Shown: piece by piece, positions 59,410 through 64,000 of the stretch
Position numbering within the stretch: the stretch's first letter is position 1
Layout: each line of letters begins with the position of its first letter
DNA from: Candidatus Saccharibacteria bacterium oral taxon 488
GTDB lineage: Bacteria; Patescibacteriota; Saccharimonadia; Saccharimonadales; Saccharimonadaceae
DNA length: 64,000 bases
Reading direction: 5' to 3'
Assembly: GCA_010202465.1 (NCBI GenBank)
Contig: CP047919.1
Coordinates: 62,001-126,000, forward strand
Made by a program: the position numbers and the translations under genes
Notes under the pieces: model-generated
Databases searched by the model: none
What the model was told of the DNA's origin: nothing
What the model saw: the letters and a program-made list of their open reading frames with translations, nothing else

Positions 59410-61221
59410 ATGAGCGAAGATAAACTCTATGCAATGCGACACAGCCTGGCGCATATTATGGCGGCGGCTGTGCAGCGGGTATGGCCAGACGCCAAGTTTG
59501 GAGTTGGTCCGGTTATTGAACATGGGTTTTATTACGATATTGATCTTGGTGAAACGAAGATCAGTGAGCAGCAGTTTAATAAAATTGAAAAGGTAATGCG
59601 ACGAATCATTGCCGAAAAGCAAGACTTTGTGTGCACAAAATGCCCAATTGATGAAGCAATTCAATGGGCCAAAGATAGCCATCAGCCATATAAAGAAGAA
59701 CTTCTTAATGACCTAAAACGTGCCGGGACAACGGTAGCAAAAGATCTGGACGCTGCAGAAATGGGTACAATTGCCGAAGGTGATAGCGCGCTCGATGAAG
59801 TTTCGTTTTATACCAACGGGTCGTTTAAGGATCTGTGTCGTGGACCGCATGTTGCAAATACCAGCGAGGTTGGTGCGTTTAAGCTGATGCGGGTTGCAGG
59901 TGCCTACTGGCGAGGCAATGAAAAGAATCCTCAGATGCAGCGACTATACGGTGTGGCTTTTGCCACGCAGGAAGAGCTGGATGAATATTTGGAGAAATTA
60001 GAGCTGGCCAAACAACGTGATCATCGAAAGTTAGGCAGAGAACTTGATCTATATACGACCTCACCATTAGTGGGTGTCGGTTTGCCATTATTTACACCTC
60101 GTGGAACTGTCTTGCGCGATATCGTGGCCCAATACTCAAATCAGCTGCGTCAGAGGTTTGGTTTTGAAAAAGTCTGGACGCCGCATATTACTAAAAAGGA
60201 CCTGTATGAAACGTCGGGTCACTGGGCTAAATTTGGCGAAGAACTGTTTCTGGTTAAAAGCCAGGAAACCAGTGATGAAATGGCGTTAAAGCCGATGAAC
60301 TGCCCGCACCATACGCAGATTTTTGCTTCACAACCTCGTAGCTACCGCGATATGCCGGTGCGCTATTTAGAGACAACCACTGATTATCGTGACGAGAAAA
60401 CCGGTGAGCTTGGCGGCCTGAATCGTGTGCGCTCGCTGACCCAGGATGACAGCCATGTCTTTTGTCGCCCAGACCAAATTGAACAAGAAATCAATAATTT
60501 ATTGTCTGCTGCCCAGGAATTGTACGGTACTATTGATATGAAACTGCGGGTTCGACTCAGTTATCGTGATGATTCTGATGCATATTTGGGCGAACGTGAA
60601 TTGTGGGCTTCTGCACAAAATCAGTTGAAATCAGCAGTTGAAAAAGTTGGCTTGGACTATTTCGAGCAGGAAGGTGAGGCTGCTTTTTACGGACCAAAAA
60701 TTGACTTTATGGCGACTGACGCTATTGGCCGTGAGCACCAAGTCGCGACGGTGCAACTGGACTTCGTGCAGCCGCAACGGTTCGGCTTGGAGTATACAGA
60801 GAATGATGGTAATTTTACAACACCCGTAATGATTCACTGTGCGCTGCTCGGGTCGATTGAACGATTCTTGAGTGTCTTCATTGAACACACGGGTGGTTGG
60901 TTCCCGTTTTGGGCGGCGCCAGAACAAGTACGTATTCTAACGATTAATGACACTGTCTCAGACTACGTTGATGAAATTACATCGATTTTATCAGAGGTGA
61001 CCTTAATGAAACCAATAAAATACAACGATGTAAGATTTACAATAGATAGTCGTAATGAATCCCTTGGGAAAAAGATTCGTGAGGCGACTGTTGTAAAAAT
61101 ACCAATACAGATTATTGTTGGGCCAAAGGATCAGATAGCACGTGTCGTAAGTATCAGGACGCATGCGGGTGAAGAGCAAATTCCGCTTGAACAGCTAGCT
61201 GAATATATACGGGGACTGTAA
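59410..61221 (+). CDS. thrS: Threonyl-tRNA synthetase without TGS domain
   Basis: 603 residues. It starts directly in the editing domain (LYAMRHSLAHIMAAAV with HxxxH), skipping the about 60-residue TGS domain of standard bacterial ThrRS. The class II core is complete: motif 2 YLETTTDYRDEKTGELGGLN RV (Arg), zinc ligands Cys in LKPMNCPHHT, His in QDDSHVFC and His in VMIHCALLGSIERF (motif 3). The anticodon-binding domain ends the protein. AAAGGAGG precedes the ATG, 15 nt after the leader terminator. Confidence 0.95.
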   Translation: MSEDKLYAMRHSLAHIMAAAVQRVWPDAKFGVGPVIEHGFYYDIDLGETKISEQQFNKIEKVMRRIIAEKQDFVCTKCPIDEAIQWAKDSHQPYKEELLNDLKRAGTTVAKDLDAAEMGTIAEGDSALDEVSFYTNGSFKDLCRGPHVANTSEVGAFKLMRVAGAYWRGNEKNPQMQRLYGVAFATQEELDEYLEKLELAKQRDHRKLGRELDLYTTSPLVGVGLPLFTPRGTVLRDIVAQYSNQLRQRFGFEKVWTPHITKKDLYETSGHWAKFGEELFLVKSQETSDEMALKPMNCPHHTQIFASQPRSYRDMPVRYLETTTDYRDEKTGELGGLNRVRSLTQDDSHVFCRPDQIEQEINNLLSAAQELYGTIDMKLRVRLSYRDDSDAYLGERELWASAQNQLKSAVEKVGLDYFEQEGEAAFYGPKIDFMATDAIGREHQVATVQLDFVQPQRFGLEYTENDGNFTTPVMIHCALLGSIERFLSVFIEHTGGWFPFWAAPEQVRILTINDTVSDYVDEITSILSEVTLMKPIKYNDVRFTIDSRNESLGKKIREATVVKIPIQIIVGPKDQIARVVSIRTHAGEEQIPLEQLAEYIRGL

Positions 61222-61225
61222 TCTT

Positions 61226-61824
61226 GTGCGTAGGCTAAGAATTGCAATTGATATTGACGATGTTTTAGCAGAAAATGCAATCGGGTTCGTGGCATTTAGT
61301 AATGAACGGTGGGGCACACGATTGAGGGTTGATGACTATAGCGAACATTGGTCAGAAATGTGGCATGTTGATAGCGAGGAGGCAGAACGGCGTGCTCATG
61401 TCTTTCACGACTCTGGTGCGATAAAGGGATATGCTCATATAGGGGGGCGGAGGAGGTGCTTAGAAACATGTCGCAGGTGCATCATCTCATGGTGGCTACT
61501 TCGCGTCGCTTGCAGGTGCAAAGCGATACACTGCTTTGGATCGAGGAGCATTTTCCAGGGGTTTTCGCCAGTTCTGCGGTCTACTTCTCTGGCCTATGGG
61601 ATACGGTGCACGAGGACTCTCATAAACTGACAAAAACAGAGTTAATCACGCAAATTAATGCTGATGTTTTAATTGATAATCAGTTGAAACACTGTTTAGC
61701 TGTTTCCGAGACTGGTCGTAATGCCATCTTATTTGGTGATTATACTTGGAATAGAGCAGATAGTTTGCCGGATAGAGTGGTGCGATGCCATTCGTGGTCA
61801 GAAGTGGAGGTGGAAATTGAGTGA
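61226..61824 (+). pseudogene. HAD-family 5'-nucleotidase (NT5C-like), frameshifted at a G6 tract
   Basis: From GTG 61226 the protein begins RRLRIAIDIDDVLAENAIGF, with the DxD nucleophile motif of NT5C-type HAD phosphatases. The frame is lost at six G (61442-61447). One additional G would continue as AEEVLRNMSQVHHLMVATSR, then DVLIDNQLKHCLAV and end at 61824, giving about 199 residues, the normal length with all HAD motifs. It would dephosphorylate (deoxy)nucleotides if expressed. It may be decay, error or slippage. It lies 4 nt after thrS and overlaps the next gene. Confidence 0.8.
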
Positions 61825-62140
61825 ATTGCCAATAGCTAGCTTGCGAGACCGGATCTATATTCTCATGGCGCAGCTACCTGACGACAAGGTGACGACGTAC
61901 GGTGACTTGGCAGCACTGTCTGGACACCCGCACGCAGCACGAATTGTGGGCGGGATAGCGCATGGTGGCCCAGAGAATTTGCCGTGGCATCGCCTAGTGA
62001 ACGCGAAAGGTGGCTTGGCGGTAGGTTTTCCGGGTGGGCAAGGTGTGCAAAGGCAGCTACTTGAACAAGATGGTATTTATTGCGATGAAAGGTGGCGGAT
62101 AATTGATTTTGAGGAACGACGATGGCGGCCGAAACTATAA
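61817..62140 (+). CDS. Alkyltransferase-like protein (ATL)
   Basis: 107 residues from TTG 61817, with GGAGG 6 nt upstream. It matches the C-terminal DNA-binding domain of O6-alkylguanine transferases: MAQLPDDKVTTYGDLAALSG, RIVGGIAHGGPENLPWHRLV. The acceptor Cys of the PCHR motif is Trp (PWHR), so it flags O6-alkylguanine for other repair instead of removing it, as ATL proteins do. An upstream extension to 61721 is in an overlapping frame of the nucleotidase gene and is rejected. It overlaps both neighbours. Confidence 0.88.
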   Translation: MSELPIASLRDRIYILMAQLPDDKVTTYGDLAALSGHPHAARIVGGIAHGGPENLPWHRLVNAKGGLAVGFPGGQGVQRQLLEQDGIYCDERWRIIDFEERRWRPKL

Positions 62141-63006
62141 AAGCAAAATTACCCCTAGTTGTTATCGCGGGGCCGACTGCTAGTGGTAAGACCTCACTAG
62201 CGATTCGTCTGGCAAAACAATATAATGGCGAAATAATTTGTGCCGATAGCAGAACAATATATCGAGACATGGATATTGGTACGGCAAAGCCAACTATGGC
62301 TGAGCGAGAAGCCGTGCCCCATTGGGGCCTTGATTTGGTCAGCCCGGGCGAGACATTTAGCGCCGCACAGTTTAAGGAGTATGCTCTGCAAAAAATAAGT
62401 GAAATTCGCTCTCGGGGGTGTTTACCATTTCTTGTCGGCGGCACGGGTCTCTATATCGATGCAGTAATTTTTAATTTTCAATTTGGAGCTCCTCCTGATC
62501 CTAGTTTACGGCATGAGCTAGAAAAAAGGACAGTAGTCGAACTACAATATTATTGTTATAAATACAACAGAAAATTACCAGAGAATAACAAGAATAAGCG
62601 CTATCTTATACGTGCTATTGAACAAAAAAATAAAAATAACAGATATGAATTTATGATTAGAGATAATAGTATCGCTGTAGGTATAGCAACGAATAAGGAA
62701 ATATTGCGAACAAGAATTGTGCTCAGGTCTGAACAATTATTTTTAAATAATGTTGTGAGTGAAGCAATGTTGTTAGCCCGAAAATATGGCTGGGATAATG
62801 AGGCTATGACGGGTAATGTCTATCCGTTGGTCCGAGAGTTTTTGAATAGAAATATTACCGAAAATGAATTAAAGCGGCAATTTGTTATAGCTGATTGGCG
62901 GTTGGCGAAGCGACAGATGACGTGGTTGCGGCGTAACCCGTTTATCATGTGGGCGACGCTTGACTCTGCTGAACACTATTTGTCACAACTTTTGGCTCGG
63001 GCGTAA
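62122..63006 (+). CDS. miaA: tRNA dimethylallyltransferase
   Basis: Adds dimethylallyl to A37 of tRNAs reading UNN codons. 294 residues: P-loop VVIAGPTASGKTSLAIRLAK, ICADSRTIYRDMDIGTAKPT, HWGLDLVSPGETFSAAQFKE, LVGGTGLYIDAV. The middle (about 62510-62790) is markedly AT-rich and Asn/Lys-rich (KYNRKLPENNKNKRYLIRAI), unlike the flanks. The catalytic N-terminal part is conserved. The start overlaps the ATL gene by 19 nt. Confidence 0.94.
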   Translation: MAAETIKAKLPLVVIAGPTASGKTSLAIRLAKQYNGEIICADSRTIYRDMDIGTAKPTMAEREAVPHWGLDLVSPGETFSAAQFKEYALQKISEIRSRGCLPFLVGGTGLYIDAVIFNFQFGAPPDPSLRHELEKRTVVELQYYCYKYNRKLPENNKNKRYLIRAIEQKNKNNRYEFMIRDNSIAVGIATNKEILRTRIVLRSEQLFLNNVVSEAMLLARKYGWDNEAMTGNVYPLVREFLNRNITENELKRQFVIADWRLAKRQMTWLRRNPFIMWATLDSAEHYLSQLLARA

Positions 63007-63030
63007 AATTTATGGTACAATTTTTAATAC

Positions 63031-63621
63031 ATGATTGATGCGCTGTTCGGCTCAAAAACGAGGGTGAAGTTACTACACCTGTTTTTAGCGAACCCTGAAA
63101 AATCGTTTTATGTTAGAGAGATTACGCGATTGATCGGCGAGCAAATTAACTCGGTACGGCGTGAACTATCAAATATGCTCAGAGTCGGAGTCATTGTTTC
63201 GAATAATTATGACAATAAATTGTATTACGCTGCGAATCAGCAGTATGCATACTTCACGCCACTAAAGATGATTTTTGCTGATGAGCGACCGAGTGGGCAA
63301 ACCGACCATAACAAAAAGAACAGTATACCGTGGGTGGGCGATATTGCTCGGCTGTCCGGGCTGAAGATCGCTATAGTTGCCGGTGCGTTAGTGCGTGGAT
63401 CGACGAGTCGGGTTGATATACTGTTAGTTGGTCGACTATCGGAGTCGAGAGTTGGTGTCGCCATTAAGAAAATTGAAAAAGCCGAGGGGAGAGAGCTGAA
63501 TTATGCTGTAATGAGCTATGATGATTTTTACTATCGTCTGAGCGTTAGAGATAAGTTTGTGATGGAAATAATGAATAGTAAGCACTCGGTTGTGGTAGAC
63601 GCAGAGAGCATACTAGGATAA
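63031..63621 (+). CDS. Winged-helix protein with degenerate nucleotidyltransferase domain
   Basis: 196 residues. Residues 1-75 are a winged helix-turn-helix (FYVREITRLIGEQINSVRRE). The C-terminal half resembles an MNT/NTase fold (IVAGALVRGSTSRVDILLVG), but the GS...DxD catalytic signature is incomplete. It is probably a transcriptional regulator of the type seen in many Patescibacteria. TGG-TACAAT (63016-63021) ends 9 nt before the ATG. The next gene starts 10 nt downstream. Confidence 0.7.
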   Translation: MIDALFGSKTRVKLLHLFLANPEKSFYVREITRLIGEQINSVRRELSNMLRVGVIVSNNYDNKLYYAANQQYAYFTPLKMIFADERPSGQTDHNKKNSIPWVGDIARLSGLKIAIVAGALVRGSTSRVDILLVGRLSESRVGVAIKKIEKAEGRELNYAVMSYDDFYYRLSVRDKFVMEIMNSKHSVVVDAESILG

Positions 63622-63631
63622 GGAGACGTAT

Positions 63632-64000
63632 ATGTTTGAAGTAGAATACAAAGGTGCAAATAATGTTATTTTTACAACGAAAATGGTAAAAATCGCGTTT
63701 GATCCAGCGTTATCGCTGGTTGGTCTTAAGGATAATCTCGGGGGGCAGGATGTTGAGATATTGTCAGAGGATAGATTTGCCGCAAGTAATGTAACACCAC
63801 GGTTACTCTTCAGCGGTCCGGGTGAATACGAGGTCGGCGACGTATCTCTGAAAGGGGTGGCAGCCTGGCGACACATTGATACGGAAACTGATGTTAAAAA
63901 ATCAACGATTTACCGTTTAACAATTGGCGGTGTGCGTGTTGTGGTTATAGGTAACGTTGCCCCAAAATTGTCAGAGTCTCAGCTAGAGGAGATTGGTGTC
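63632..64000 (+). CDS. MBL-fold protein, 3'-truncated by the window edge
   Basis: 123 codons visible from ATG 63632 (AAGGAGA upstream), open at the window end. It resembles the lactamase_B_3 branch of the metallo-beta-lactamase fold: VEYKGANNVIFTTKMVKIAF at the start and LFSGPGEYEVGDVSLKGV later. The segment that should hold HxHxDH reads DVEILSEDRFAASNV, so the usual zinc ligands are absent in the visible part. Enzymatic activity is therefore doubtful. Probably cotranscribed with the winged-helix gene. Confidence 0.65.
   Translation, partial: MFEVEYKGANNVIFTTKMVKIAFDPALSLVGLKDNLGGQDVEILSEDRFAASNVTPRLLFSGPGEYEVGDVSLKGVAAWRHIDTETDVKKSTIYRLTIGGVRVVVIGNVAPKLSESQLEEIGV

Noticed and set aside
1-64000. 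CRISPR arrays, rRNA genes, insertion sequences, prophage, replication origin
   Set aside because: Looked for regularly spaced repeats, transposase motifs, DnaA-box clusters and rRNA signatures and saw none.

Overview
The window reads as part of the chromosome of a Candidatus Saccharibacteria (TM7) bacterium or a close Patescibacteria/CPR relative. This is inferred from recognised protein families, not from a search. The supporting signs are: tightly packed housekeeping genes with very few metabolic enzymes, a full type IV pilus locus, an orphan sortase, stripped-down versions of common enzymes (primase, uracil-DNA glycosylase and PilB lacking their usual metal ligands; ThrRS without a TGS domain), and TGA used as an ordinary stop codon (code 11, unlike Gracilibacteria or Absconditabacteria). 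No rRNA, CRISPR array, insertion sequence or prophage was seen.

Layout. 1-9.1 kb: argS (cut by the window edge), an unknown transglutaminase-like protein, mscL, pyrH, orn, small unknown genes, and the dnaG-rpoD operon. 9.1-20.7 kb: a P-loop kinase diverging from polA across a palindromic promoter, mutM, holA, rpsT, a degenerate DHH-like protein with a long disordered tail, truB, a lone pilin-like gene and rpsO. 20.7-37.4 kb: sortase, a Tat-like exported protein, pnp, a uracil-DNA glycosylase, RNase J, ftsK, a double-frameshift pseudogene, pheA, the rpsF-ssb-rpsR operon with a structured leader, efp, tlyA and ychF. 37.4-53.0 kb: a nearly continuous surface and pilus locus. It has three exported or membrane proteins, then pilM-N-O-small protein-pilB-pilT-pilC, a pilin with its own promoter and terminator, the prepilin peptidase, and four prepilin-like or PilX-like minor components. 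53.0-64.0 kb: a Xer recombinase, ndk, three tRNAs (Arg-CCT, Thr-CGT, Val-GAC), membrane proteins, a GT2 glycosyltransferase, nrdR (frameshifted), a candidate T-box leader plus thrS, a frameshifted HAD nucleotidase, an alkyltransferase-like protein, miaA, a winged-helix protein and a partial MBL-fold protein.

How the genes work together. The replication and repair set (dnaG, holA, polA, ssb, mutM, udg, ftsK, xer), the translation set (argS, thrS, rpsT, rpsO, rpsF, rpsR, efp, truB, miaA, tlyA, ychF, tRNAs) and the RNA-turnover set (pnp, RNase J, orn) are typical of a minimal host-dependent cell. The pilus locus should build a dynamic type IV pilus: PilB extends, PilT retracts, PilC/M/N/O form the platform, and PilD processes pilins. 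The exported proteins just upstream of pilM may be surface partners.

The main overall pattern is transcriptional. About two dozen genes have a -10 hexamer, often an extended TGnTATAAT type, ending only 6-10 nt before the start codon and no Shine-Dalgarno sequence, which predicts leaderless mRNAs. Ribosomal protein, RNA-decay and pilus-operon genes instead have strong AAGGAGG-type sites. Two membrane-protein genes start exactly 8 nt after the encoded CCA end of a tRNA, so tRNA 3' processing would itself produce nearly leaderless mRNAs.
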